Origin: Oscillospiraceae bacterium
GTDB lineage: Bacteria; Bacillota; Clostridia; Oscillospirales; Ruminococcaceae
Assembly (NCBI GenBank): GCA_017436575.1
Contig: JAFSCU010000038.1
Span: 1-64,000, forward strand
Direction: 5' to 3'
DNA: 64,000 nt
Shown here: positions 33,143 to 40,572 of the stretch, piece by piece
Position numbering within the stretch: position 1 is the stretch's first letter
Layout of the letters: each line of letters opens with the position of its first letter
The notes under the pieces: generated by a model
What the model was told of the DNA's origin: nothing
Database searches by the model: none
The model's input: only the letters and a program-made list of their open reading frames with translations
Position numbers and translations under genes: made by a program

Positions 33143-33766
33143 ATGGCTACAACAGATACTTTTGACCCTTGGGGCAGCATGAAAAGCAGAAATGGTCTGC
33201 CTTGTGATGAACTGATTGCCGGTGTGCAGAAAGCTATCCGTCATGCTGATTATGAAATCGCCATTGATATGGCTTATGAACTTTATATCACCAGTGAACA
33301 TCTGGAAAACAAACTGTGGCGCAGACTGAATGCCATTGCAGTTGAAGATATCGGCTTTGGCAACCCTCGCGCTATTGAAGTTATCCGAAACCTTGACCAG
33401 GCACGTCAGAAATTCCCATACTTTGACGGTGACCGTCCGTTTTTCTTTATGCATGCAATCCGTTTCCTTTGCATGCAGCCAAAGGACCGTTCAACTGACT
33501 GTCTGAAAAACATTGTAATCAAAGAAGTTGAACAGGGTGCGGTGTGCGAAATTCCAGACTATGCCTATGATGTGCACACAGTAAAAGGCCGTGCAAAAGG
33601 CCGTGACATTATTCATTTCCTTGATGAAGCCAGCAAGGTTTTTCCTGTTATGGAAGGCTATGACGATACATACCGTCTGCAGCTGAAAGAAGTTATCAAA
33701 GAAGAAATCAAAAATGATACCAAACCACTGCCAGGTTCATTTACATACAATGTATGGCAGGCATAA
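33143..33766 (+). CDS. RarA/MgsA C-terminal-domain-like protein, copy 2
   Basis: A 207-residue paralogue of the preceding gene, similar over the whole length: FDPWGSMKSRNGLP, DELIAGVQKAIRHADYE, VEDIGFGNPRAIEVI, KDRSTDCLKNI, VPDYAYDVHT-like (IPDYAYDVHTVKGRAKG) and MEGYDDTYRL. Again there is no Walker motif. GGAGG precedes the ATG by eight bases and the two genes form an operon ended by a terminator. Conservation of the GRAKGRD segment in both suggests a binding surface. Confidence 0.75.
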   Translation: MATTDTFDPWGSMKSRNGLPCDELIAGVQKAIRHADYEIAIDMAYELYITSEHLENKLWRRLNAIAVEDIGFGNPRAIEVIRNLDQARQKFPYFDGDRPFFFMHAIRFLCMQPKDRSTDCLKNIVIKEVEQGAVCEIPDYAYDVHTVKGRAKGRDIIHFLDEASKVFPVMEGYDDTYRLQLKEVIKEEIKNDTKPLPGSFTYNVWQA

Positions 33767-33774
33767 TAAAAAAC

Positions 33775-33808
33775 AAAAGGTTCGCGTACGGCGAACCTTT
33801 TTCTTTTA
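33775..33808. terminator. bidirectional terminator
   Basis: AAAAGGTTCGC-gtacg-GCGAACCTTTTTCTTTT between converging genes. Confidence 0.85.
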
Positions 33809-34228
33809 TCCTTTTGCCAGCTCGGCAGTTCTTTTTCTTATCCGCACCAGGGCATCCTGTGGATTGTCGATGCCTGTTACGGCTGATTCAATAGGGCAGA
33901 AGCCTGTGTTGTCTCTGTTGCGTATTGCAGGTACCAACTCATCGTATACAACATCCACACCATTTTCTGTCAGCAGGTCCAGTGACGGCTGACTGATAAC
34001 AGCAACATAAATTGATCTTATACCCATCAGCAGATACAAAAATGCAGCACCTCGGCCTATTACTTTGTCGGCAGCGGAAAATGCTGAATAATCATTTTCG
34101 TCATCCAGCCATTCCAGCAGCGGTGCAACCCCGCGCTTTTTGTTTATATAGTAATCTTTGCCATCATACAGCACACAGGTATACTGGCCGCTGTACAGCA
34201 GTTCTTTTGCGTTTTCTCTGTTGTCCAT
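33806..34228 (-). CDS. DUF1893-domain protein
   Basis: A 140-residue protein matching the DUF1893 pattern: an N-terminal YTCVLYDGKDYYINKKRGVAPLLEWLD, then AADKVIGRGAAFLYLLMGI and a C-terminal VDVVYDELVPAIRNRDNTGFCPIE. The fold is related to CDA-like/deaminase superfamily proteins in my memory, but no HxE or PCxxC deaminase motif is complete here. Single gene on the minus strand, function unknown. Confidence 0.85.
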   Translation of the reverse strand: MDNRENAKELLYSGQYTCVLYDGKDYYINKKRGVAPLLEWLDDENDYSAFSAADKVIGRGAAFLYLLMGIRSIYVAVISQPSLDLLTENGVDVVYDELVPAIRNRDNTGFCPIESAVTGIDNPQDALVRIRKRTAELAKG

Positions 34229-34295
34229 TGTATCACCCTTTCATATATCCACCCTGATATTTTAAATCATATCATCCATTCAGGCAATAGATATA

Positions 34296-34324
34296 TTGTA
34301 AAAAATCATTGCTTTTGCTACAAT
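34296..34324 (+). promoter_or_regulatory. promoter of the SDR gene
   Basis: TTGTAA (34296-34301), a 17-bp spacer and TACAAT (34319-34324), about 30 bp before the start codon. Confidence 0.6.
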
Positions 34325-34354
34325 AAATTTATAAATTCAGTTTGGAGATTTGTT

Positions 34355-35074
34355 ATGAAAACAGTTTTAATCACAGGTGCATCAGGCGGCATAGGTGCCG
34401 CAATTGCAAAAGAAATGTCACAGGCAGGCTATAATATAGCACTGACATACAATAAAAATAGAGAAAAGGCTGAAAAACTCTGTGCCGGAATGGGAAATGC
34501 ACAGGCTTTTCACTGCGATATTTCTTCCTTTGAATCTGTGGAGAAACTGTATGCTGATGTACTGTCAGCTTTTGGCAGGATTGATGCTGTGGTAAACAAC
34601 GCCGGCACAGCCTTTACAGGTCTTGTGCAGGATATGACAGAGGCAGAAATTCTTCACCTTATAAACACAGACCTTAACGGCGTTATCTACTCCACAAAGT
34701 TTGCCGCAAACAATATGGTGAAAAATCACAGCGGTGTTATTGTAAACATTTCTTCTATATGGGGTGTGGTGGGTGCATCCTGTGAAGCGGTGTACTCTGC
34801 CGCAAAAGGCGGTGTAGTCACCTTTACAAAAGCAATGGCAAAGGAAATCGGCCCATCAGGTGTACGCGTAAACTGTGTCAGCCCCGGCGTTATTAAAACA
34901 GCCATGCTGGACTGTTATACAGACGAAGATTTACAGGCGCTGGCAGATGAAACACCGCTTGGCCGCATTGGCCTGCCGGAAGATGTGGCAAAGGCAGTAA
35001 AGTTTTTAATCAGCGACGATGCCTCGTTTATCACAGGCCATAATATTGTGGTAGATGGTGGAATAAGCTTATAA
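34355..35074 (+). CDS. SDR-family oxidoreductase, FabG-like
   Basis: A 239-residue short-chain dehydrogenase. The cofactor loop TGASGGIG lies at residues 7-14. The catalytic residues are Ser in NISSIWG, Tyr147 and Lys151 (YSAAK). NNAG is also present. It looks like 3-oxoacyl-ACP reductase, and NADPH is probable, but no other fatty-acid gene is adjacent, so the substrate is uncertain. TTGGAG precedes the ATG. Confidence 0.88.
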   Translation: MKTVLITGASGGIGAAIAKEMSQAGYNIALTYNKNREKAEKLCAGMGNAQAFHCDISSFESVEKLYADVLSAFGRIDAVVNNAGTAFTGLVQDMTEAEILHLINTDLNGVIYSTKFAANNMVKNHSGVIVNISSIWGVVGASCEAVYSAAKGGVVTFTKAMAKEIGPSGVRVNCVSPGVIKTAMLDCYTDEDLQALADETPLGRIGLPEDVAKAVKFLISDDASFITGHNIVVDGGISL

Positions 35075-35087
35075 AACGAAGAAAAAA

Positions 35088-35114
35088 CAGCCATTGGCAT
35101 ATTGCCAATGGCTG
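35088..35114 (+). terminator. hairpin after the SDR gene
   Basis: CAGCCATTGGCA-tat-TGCCAATGGCTG, a 12-bp perfect stem, but without an immediate T-run. A close relative sits at 36883-36912. Confidence 0.5.
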
Positions 35115-35218
35115 AATTGCTGTTTGCAACTGCCAGGTTACAAAATATCAACTCTGGTTGCTGGTATGTAAAGCAAATAAATGGTATACTTAAACCATAA
35201 AATACCGGAGGAAAAACA

Positions 35219-36202
35219 ATGATTTTAGCTGATAAAATAATCAAACTACGAAAACAGCGGGGCTGGTCCCAGGAACAGCTGGCAGAAATGCTGAATGTTT
35301 CCAGACAGTCTGTTTCAAAGTGGGAAGGTGGTTTGTCCATACCTGACTTGGATAAAATAATTAAAATGAGCAGTCTGTTTGGTGTTTCTACAGACTATCT
35401 TCTGAAAGATGAAGTGGAAGAAATACAGCCTGCAACCACAGAGAAAGGCGGAGCAGATGGTCTGGTAATCTCTATGGAAGAAGCAGCAAAATTTATGGAA
35501 ATAAAAGAAAAACTATCATCCAAAACTGCTTTGGCAGTGGCAATGTTTATTCTTTGCCCAGTGCCTCTTATACTGCTGGGCGCATTAAGCGAAGGCGTGA
35601 AAATGGGCATAACAGAAGATATGGCAGGCGGTCTGGGTATGGCAATATTGCTGGTGATGGTCGCCATTGGTGTGGTTATCACTATTCTCAATGAAATGCA
35701 GCTGTCAAAATATGAATACATAGGAAAAGAAGAATTTACATTGGAATATGGTGTAAAAGGTATTGTGGAAAGAAAAATGGAAGACTATGCACAGTCACAC
35801 CGCACATCAATCGCCGGTGGTGTAGCCCTGTGTATAACAGCGGTTGTTCCTATGATGCTGGCAGTGGCGCTGTCTGTGTCAGATTTTGTTATGGCTTGTA
35901 TGGTTTGCGTTCTTCTTACCCTTATTGCAATCGCTACATATCTGATGGTGCGCAGTTCCAACATAAATGATTCATACCTGCGGCTGTTACAGCTGGAAGA
36001 TTTTACACCGGAAAAGAAATATATCGGCAAAAAACTCCATACACTGACTGTTGTGTATTTCTGCATTGTAACAGCGGCTTATCTGGCTATATCATTTGCT
36101 ACAGGTGCCTGGAGTAAAACCTGGGCTATATGGCCTGTTGCCGCAGTCCTGTATATGGCAGTAGAAAGTTTTGCCACCGCACAGATAAAAAAGAATAAGT
36201 AA
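35219..36202 (+). CDS. XRE-family regulator with C-terminal membrane domain
   Basis: A 327-residue protein. Residues ~6-60 are a Cro/C1-type helix-turn-helix (LRKQRGWSQEQLAEMLNVSRQSVSKWE). A cytoplasmic linker is followed by about six hydrophobic segments (~100-325). HTH-membrane fusions of this kind are common in Clostridia and are thought to sense membrane or cell-envelope signals. GGAGG precedes the ATG by eight bases. A second, shorter protein with the same architecture lies 190 bp downstream. No target operator could be assigned. Confidence 0.88.
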   Translation: MILADKIIKLRKQRGWSQEQLAEMLNVSRQSVSKWEGGLSIPDLDKIIKMSSLFGVSTDYLLKDEVEEIQPATTEKGGADGLVISMEEAAKFMEIKEKLSSKTALAVAMFILCPVPLILLGALSEGVKMGITEDMAGGLGMAILLVMVAIGVVITILNEMQLSKYEYIGKEEFTLEYGVKGIVERKMEDYAQSHRTSIAGGVALCITAVVPMMLAVALSVSDFVMACMVCVLLTLIAIATYLMVRSSNINDSYLRLLQLEDFTPEKKYIGKKLHTLTVVYFCIVTAAYLAISFATGAWSKTWAIWPVAAVLYMAVESFATAQIKKNK

Positions 36203-36218
36203 CTATCAGAAAAATCAG

Positions 36219-36250
36219 GTCCGCAATTTCAAATTGCGGACTTTCCATTT
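36219..36250 (+). terminator. terminator of the first XRE gene
   Basis: GTCCGCAATTT-ca-AAATTGCGGAC followed by TTTCCATTT. Confidence 0.75.
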
Positions 36251-36303
36251 CAATGTGGTGGTAAATTGCGGCCGTAATTGTTATAATCTTATTGAAAACA
36301 ATG

Positions 36304-36331
36304 GGTAGGGGATGGCCTCCCGGACATCCCG
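36304..36331. repeat. 28-bp covarying hairpin repeat, copy 3
   Basis: GGTAGGGGATG-gcctcccgga-CATCCCG. The stem is GGGATG/CATCCC; loop identical to copy 1 while the stem bases differ in a paired way. Confidence 0.65.
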
Positions 36332-36343
36332 CATAATAAAACC

Positions 36344-36369
36344 GCACAGGGCGCGCCTCGACGTCCTGC
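36344..36369. repeat. covarying hairpin repeat, degenerate copy 4
   Basis: GCACAGGGCG-cgcctcga-CGTCCTGC, 13 bases after copy 3. The loop resembles that of the copy at 47083 (cctcga). Stem partly mismatched. Confidence 0.45.
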
Positions 36370-36390
36370 TATAATGAACAGGAGATAATA

Positions 36391-36879
36391 ATGACACTTG
36401 GTGCTAAATTACAAAATTTAAGAAAACAGACCGGTATGTCCCAGGAAACATTGGCAGGTCAGTTGGGAGTTTCACGCCAGGCTGTATCTCGCTGGGAACT
36501 GGACATTTCTCTGCCGGAAACTGAAAATATAATTAAACTGGCAAAGATTTTCAATGTATCTTTTGATTATCTGCTTAATGAAGAAATTACAGAAATCAGC
36601 AAATCAAATGACAAAAAAATTGAAAAAACTGAAAAATACAATAATGTACCATTGGTGACAGTATGTGTGCTGATAGCTGTTGCAGTTGCAATAGCTGTGC
36701 TGAAATTTCTGCCCACAATGTTTATTTTGTCTGCTCAGTTTATATCAGCAGGCTTCAATACAAATCTTATGTCTGGGGCAGCAGTAATGGCATTAAAGTT
36801 TTATACGCCAATAGTTGCAGGGATGATATCGATATTATGTCTGATGATTTATATAATCAATAAACAAAAGAATAAATAA
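36391..36879 (+). CDS. XRE-family regulator with two transmembrane helices
   Basis: A 162-residue protein with the same plan as the gene at 35219. An N-terminal helix-turn-helix (LRKQTGMSQETLAGQLGVSRQAVSRWE, residues ~10-36) continues to ~60. A short linker and two membrane helices (~88-110 and ~130-155) follow. AGGAGA precedes the ATG. The HTH shares LRKQ.G.SQE.LA..L.VSRQ.VS.WE with the upstream protein, so the pair probably arose by duplication. It ends at a terminator. Confidence 0.85.
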   Translation: MTLGAKLQNLRKQTGMSQETLAGQLGVSRQAVSRWELDISLPETENIIKLAKIFNVSFDYLLNEEITEISKSNDKKIEKTEKYNNVPLVTVCVLIAVAVAIAVLKFLPTMFILSAQFISAGFNTNLMSGAAVMALKFYTPIVAGMISILCLMIYIINKQKNK

Positions 36880-36882
36880 ACC

Positions 36883-36915
36883 AACAGCCAATGGCATATA
36901 CCATTGGCTGTTTTT
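36883..36915. terminator. terminator between the XRE gene and the NifX-like gene
   Basis: AACAGCCAATGG-catata-CCATTGGCTGTT followed by TTTGC. Its stem sequence resembles the hairpin at 35088. Confidence 0.7.
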
Positions 36916-36936
36916 GCGCTATAAAAGATTTATCTG

Positions 36937-37347
36937 TTAATGACAATGATCGCCGCAATCGTGTTCACCACAGCCGTGGTCGCCACATTCGTGGTCATCA
37001 CCGTGATGATGGTCATGGTGGTCACATCTGTAGTCAGGGTCAAATGCCAGTTTGCCAGCCAGATAGTCTGCCACTGCCAGGTCTGCCTGGCCCTGTACGC
37101 CGCCGCGTACTTCAATGCCGGCTGCTGCCAGTGCATTTTTTGCACCCATGCCCATACCGCCGCAGATAAGCACATTTACACCCAGTGCTGCCAGTACGCC
37201 TGCCAGTGCGCCATGGCCGCTGCCGTTGGAACTTACCACTTTCATATCCACCATTTTGCCGTCAACTACTTCGTACACTTTAAACTGCTGTGTTCTGCCG
37301 AAATGCTGAAAAACCATACCATTTTCATAAGTTACTGCTATTTTCAT
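36937..37347 (-). CDS. NifX/NifB-associated-domain protein with His-rich tail
   Basis: A 136-residue protein. Residues ~1-100 match the dinitrogenase Fe-Mo cofactor-binding domain (IAVTYENGMVFQHFGRTQQFKVYEV; LAGVLAALGVNVLICGGMGMGA). The last ~30 residues are almost only His, Asp, Cys and Gly, a likely metal-binding tail. No nitrogenase is present. In Clostridia and archaea such proteins pair with DUF134 proteins and are assumed to handle metal clusters. It follows the DUF134 gene by 12 bases and uses its promoter. Confidence 0.9.
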   Translation of the reverse strand: MKIAVTYENGMVFQHFGRTQQFKVYEVVDGKMVDMKVVSSNGSGHGALAGVLAALGVNVLICGGMGMGAKNALAAAGIEVRGGVQGQADLAVADYLAGKLAFDPDYRCDHHDHHHGDDHECGDHGCGEHDCGDHCH

Positions 37348-37359
37348 AAATCATTCTCC

Positions 37360-37719
37360 TTACTCTTTGCAACTGTCACAGTTTCTTCTGTGTTTATGGC
37401 ATCCGCCACAGCCGCACTGTTCTTCTTTGCCATCGCACAGGCGGTAGTCACCGCCTTCTATGCGCAGGGTGGCACCTGTAACCAAAGCCGTTGCCAGTTT
37501 TTTTCTTGCGCTGTTGTATATCCGCTGGGCAGTTGTGCGGCCCACCTGCATATAACTGGCACAGTCTTCCTGTGAAAAATCTTCCATATCAATCAGTCTG
37601 ACTGTTTCATATTCGTCCACAGTCAGCACCACAATGTTGTTTTCGTCGCCATTTGGCGGGCGAAATTCATTGTGTATTGGCATCTGGCAGACTTTTCTGC
37701 ATTTTCTCGGTCTTGGCAT
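37360..37719 (-). CDS. DUF134 helix-turn-helix protein
   Basis: A 119-residue DUF134 protein. It starts MPRPRKCRKVC, carries a sigma-factor-like HTH (LTVDEYETVRLIDMEDFSQEDCASYMQVGRTTAQRIYNSARKKLA) and ends with a Cys/His-rich segment (CGCGGCHKHRRNCDSC) that could bind a metal or cluster. It probably regulates itself and the NifX-like gene; two copies of a TGGCATATG(C/T)C element flank its promoter. No other target can be seen. Confidence 0.9.
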   Translation of the reverse strand: MPRPRKCRKVCQMPIHNEFRPPNGDENNIVVLTVDEYETVRLIDMEDFSQEDCASYMQVGRTTAQRIYNSARKKLATALVTGATLRIEGGDYRLCDGKEEQCGCGGCHKHRRNCDSCKE

Positions 37720-37739
37720 AAAGATGTCTCCTTGGTTTA

Positions 37740-37789
37740 TGGCATATGCCGTTTATAATTAATATACGCTCATTTCTGGCATATGTCAA
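37740..37789 (-). promoter_or_regulatory. promoter and paired operators of the DUF134-NifX operon
   Basis: On the minus strand: TTGACA (37784-37789), a 17-bp spacer and TATATT (37761-37766). TGACATATGCCA (37777-37788) overlaps the -35 and GGCATATGCC (37741-37750) lies just past the start point. Both are palindromic versions of the same site, which suggests repression by a dimeric regulator, most likely the DUF134 protein. Confidence 0.7.
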
Positions 37790-37816
37790 TAATAAACTGA
37801 AATTTTCACAATTATC

Positions 37817-37845
37817 TTGAAAACATAGCAATAGCTGTTTATAAT
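37817..37845 (+). promoter_or_regulatory. promoter of the large lipoprotein gene
   Basis: TTGAAA (37817-37822), a 17-bp spacer and TATAAT (37840-37845). Confidence 0.7.
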
Positions 37846-37874
37846 TAAATTAATAAATATGAAAGGTGATTATT

Positions 37875-39410
37875 ATGAAAAGACTGATATCAATCTTGCT
37901 TACATTTTCTCTTATCTTTTCACTTTCAGCCTGTGGCAGCGGCGACAGCGCTGCGCCTGCGGTAAAGGACGAGCCGGCTTCACTGACTTACCCTTATAAT
38001 ATTGTAAACCGGCCTATGAGAGTGGATGATGTTTACGATTACAAAACTGTGTGTTATTCAGACCGCTCTCTGACAACAGATGGTCACATATATATTTATG
38101 ACTATATCATTGAACCGGCAGGGGATGGTATGGTGGATAAAACCGTAAAGGCGATGTTTATTTTTGACGATGACAATGCCTGGAACCACGGTATGAGTTT
38201 TAATGTATTGTATGCTGACTTTGTGAAAGATGAAGTTATTGGTGGCGATGGGGAATGGACAGTGCAGATTGACGGCACAGATTACACTGTAACAGTTCTT
38301 CAGGATGAATTTGTTTCAGGCAGCTGGACACCAATGAGCAATTATGTGTCCAAATATGTGCTGAAAATACGTATGCCGGAAGGCTATGACGATATAGGAC
38401 TGTTTTTCTACAATACCCGGAACAAGCTGAATGTGGCAGGCGAAGCTGATGATGTTCCAGACGGTACACCAATCAATAAACTGGTGGACAGCCACAGCCA
38501 GTGGTTTGTTCTGGGCGGCAAAGGCGATGATTGGGAAACAACAAAGACACCTACATATTATGGCAGTAAAATCGAAGCACAGGTAAACAATATTGCCATC
38601 GAAGATGTGTTGGGTGGCACACCTGTGTTTGATGTACCGGATGACGCAGATGAGAACGGTGCACCGCCACCACCGCCTGAAGACCTGGACTTTCCATATA
38701 TTGAAATTGCAGGGTTGTCAAAAAGTGTATTGAAACGTGACGGCATATCAGAACTGGATGTGGATTTTGATATGCATAACTGTCCGGAAGGCAGTTATTT
38801 TGAAGCTACAGCTTTTGCGGATAATATGCCGGAAGTTATAGAAGTGAAAAAAGACAGTGCATATGTGGATGGCAGTGATATACTTCGCTGGTCAGTTATT
38901 TTTGACATAGATGGCAGACAGATACCGGCGGACAGTGTCTGTGTTGAACTGGCTATATACGATGCTGATGATAACCTTTTGGATATGACCAAAATTGACG
39001 TTCCTTTTAACAAACCATATGAAGAAAAGGATGCACAGCCGGTTGTTGAAGATGATACAGACCGGAATGACGGTGACATGGATCCGTATATGTCTTGGGT
39101 TGAAATAACAGACTGGTCTTGCGATTATATTTCGGCAGACGGAGTTACAGAACTGGAAATCAGCCGGTCAACATATAACTGGTTTGAAGGTGATGTGCTG
39201 GAAATCAAATATTGCACAGATGCTGGCCAGTTGATTGACCAGTATGAATACAAAATTACAGGCAACAACAAAAAACAGGTTGACCACGGAATTTTTGCAG
39301 ACATTACAGGCGAAGAACTGACAGGGGATACATTTTTTGTAGTGCTTACCATGAAGGACAGTGATGGGGCAGAAATTTCAGTTGCTGAAATGGAACTTCC
39401 TATCAAATAA
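37875..39410 (+). CDS. large lipoprotein of unknown function
   Basis: A 511-residue exported protein: signal with lipobox LSACG (Cys ~21), then a mature domain rich in Asp, Tyr and Val with no Cys. A proline run (DENGAPPPPPEDLD, ~255-268) separates an N-terminal half from a C-terminal half. The C-terminal half holds two similar segments (YIEIAGLSKSVLKRDGISELDVD... and YMSWVEITDWSCDYISADGVTELEIS...), so a repeated beta-sandwich is likely. ATG 37875 is chosen with GAAAGGTG upstream. I do not recognise a named family. It is transcribed alone. Confidence 0.8.
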   Translation: MKRLISILLTFSLIFSLSACGSGDSAAPAVKDEPASLTYPYNIVNRPMRVDDVYDYKTVCYSDRSLTTDGHIYIYDYIIEPAGDGMVDKTVKAMFIFDDDNAWNHGMSFNVLYADFVKDEVIGGDGEWTVQIDGTDYTVTVLQDEFVSGSWTPMSNYVSKYVLKIRMPEGYDDIGLFFYNTRNKLNVAGEADDVPDGTPINKLVDSHSQWFVLGGKGDDWETTKTPTYYGSKIEAQVNNIAIEDVLGGTPVFDVPDDADENGAPPPPPEDLDFPYIEIAGLSKSVLKRDGISELDVDFDMHNCPEGSYFEATAFADNMPEVIEVKKDSAYVDGSDILRWSVIFDIDGRQIPADSVCVELAIYDADDNLLDMTKIDVPFNKPYEEKDAQPVVEDDTDRNDGDMDPYMSWVEITDWSCDYISADGVTELEISRSTYNWFEGDVLEIKYCTDAGQLIDQYEYKITGNNKKQVDHGIFADITGEELTGDTFFVVLTMKDSDGAEISVAEMELPIK

Positions 39411-39416
39411 TAATCC

Positions 39417-39449
39417 AAAGGCTGCAGACTATTGTCTGTGGCCTTTTTT
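39417..39449 (+). terminator. terminator of the lipoprotein gene
   Basis: AAAGGCTGCAGAC-tatt-GTCTGTGGCCTTTTTT, with one mismatch. Confidence 0.8.
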
Positions 39450-39505
39450 AATGGTAAAATATTAATATATTAAATCGTATAAAAATATTTGTTAAAGGAG
39501 ATATT

Positions 39506-40333
39506 ATGAAAAAAATCGCATTTATCGGCGCAGGGAATATGGGTGGCGCACTGGTTCTTGGCGTATGCAAAGCTATTGATCCACAGCAGGTTGTAATTTT
39601 TGACCTGAATACAGAAAGAACAGAATTTTTGCGCAACAAAACAGGTTGCACAGTGGCGCAGTCTGCCCACGATGCCTGTGCACAGGCTGAATATATTGTG
39701 CTGGCAGTAAAGCCACAGCAGCTGCGCAATGTACAGGCATTGCTGGTACCTGCAATGAAAGAGGCAAAAGAAAAGGGAATAAAACAGAAAATTCTTTCCA
39801 TTGCCGCAGGTATCACACTGGAATCACTGGCGGAAATACCATTACAGTATGGGCTGGACTTGCCTGTGTTCCGCATGCTGCCAAATACACCGAGTGAAAT
39901 CGGTGAAGGGCTGAACATCTATGCAGAAAACAGCCTTGCTACTGATGAAATGTGCACAGAACTGGAAAATATGTTTGCACAGTGCGGTCTGACCGAAAGG
40001 GTAACAGAGCATATTCTTGATGTGGCTTCTGCAGTTTCCGGCTGTACACCGGCCTTTGCGTATATGTTTATTGATGCACTGGCAGACGGTGCTGTGCGCT
40101 GTGGCGTGCCAAGAGATAAAGCCATAAAATATGCCGCACAGGCAGTAAAAGGTGCTGCCGCAATGGTGCTGGAAACAGGCCGTCACCCTGATGCACTTAA
40201 AGATGCAGTATGCTCACCGGGTGGCAGTACAATTGTTGGTGTTGCCACATTGGAAGATGCCGCATTCCGCTCTGCAGCGGCAAACGCAGTTTTCTACGCC
40301 AATGAAAAAAACATAGAACTGGGTAAAAAATAA
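39506..40333 (+). CDS. proC: pyrroline-5-carboxylate reductase
   Basis: A 275-residue ProC, last step of proline synthesis (P5C to proline with NAD(P)H). The N-terminal Rossmann motif is IGAGNMGGAL; the central FRMLPNTPSEIGEG and the C-terminal SPGGSTIVGVATLED segments are diagnostic. AAAGGAGA precedes the ATG. Its last codons (NEKNIELGKK) and the following terminator arm reappear at 42183-42233 beyond an AT-rich insert, which has separated proC from its original terminator. Confidence 0.96.
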   Translation: MKKIAFIGAGNMGGALVLGVCKAIDPQQVVIFDLNTERTEFLRNKTGCTVAQSAHDACAQAEYIVLAVKPQQLRNVQALLVPAMKEAKEKGIKQKILSIAAGITLESLAEIPLQYGLDLPVFRMLPNTPSEIGEGLNIYAENSLATDEMCTELENMFAQCGLTERVTEHILDVASAVSGCTPAFAYMFIDALADGAVRCGVPRDKAIKYAAQAVKGAAAMVLETGRHPDALKDAVCSPGGSTIVGVATLEDAAFRSAAANAVFYANEKNIELGKK

Positions 40334-40352
40334 CAAAAATCCCGTATGGAGC
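40301..40352 (+). repeat. island boundary repeat, left copy (proC 3' end)
   Basis: The segment covering the last 10 codons of proC plus AA(C)AAAAATCCCGTATGG is repeated at 42183-42233. Within 40316-40349 only a few bases differ, including the synonymous GGT/GGC. The left arm of the terminator, ATCCCGTATGG, is present here without its partner. Confidence 0.75.
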
Positions 40353-40358
40353 ATAATA

Positions 40359-40421
40359 TGCACCACAAAAGTCAGACACTTTTGGAGGTGCATATTTTTA
40401 ATGGAAAAAAGTAAGCGATAA
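40359..40421 (+). mobile_element. truncated IS3/IS150-type element end
   Basis: TGCACCACAAAAGTCAGACACTTTTGGAGGTGCA looks like the terminal sequence of IS3-family elements (conserved CAAAAGTCAGACACTTTTGG). It is followed by ATG at 40401 reading MEKSKR then a stop, as at the beginning of a transposase orfA (K-S-K-R is common). Nothing more of the transposase remains, so it is a relic. The family assignment is from memory. Confidence 0.5.
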
Positions 40422-40517
40422 AGGGGATATAATAGGGCTAAAGATATCAACCATAATGGATATGTTTGGATAATTTTTAACTTATCGTAGGGGAGAGAAA
40501 ATGTTATATAGCAAAAT

Positions 40518-40550
40518 AGCAGAAGACCGTCAAATTGACGGTCTTCTGCT
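40518..40550 (-). terminator. terminator of the island gene pair
   Basis: AGCAGAAGACCGTCAA-a-TTGACGGTCTTCTGCT, a 15-16 bp stem, followed on the minus strand by ATTTTGC. Confidence 0.65.
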
Positions 40551-40572
40551 ACATATAATATACAAGGATATG

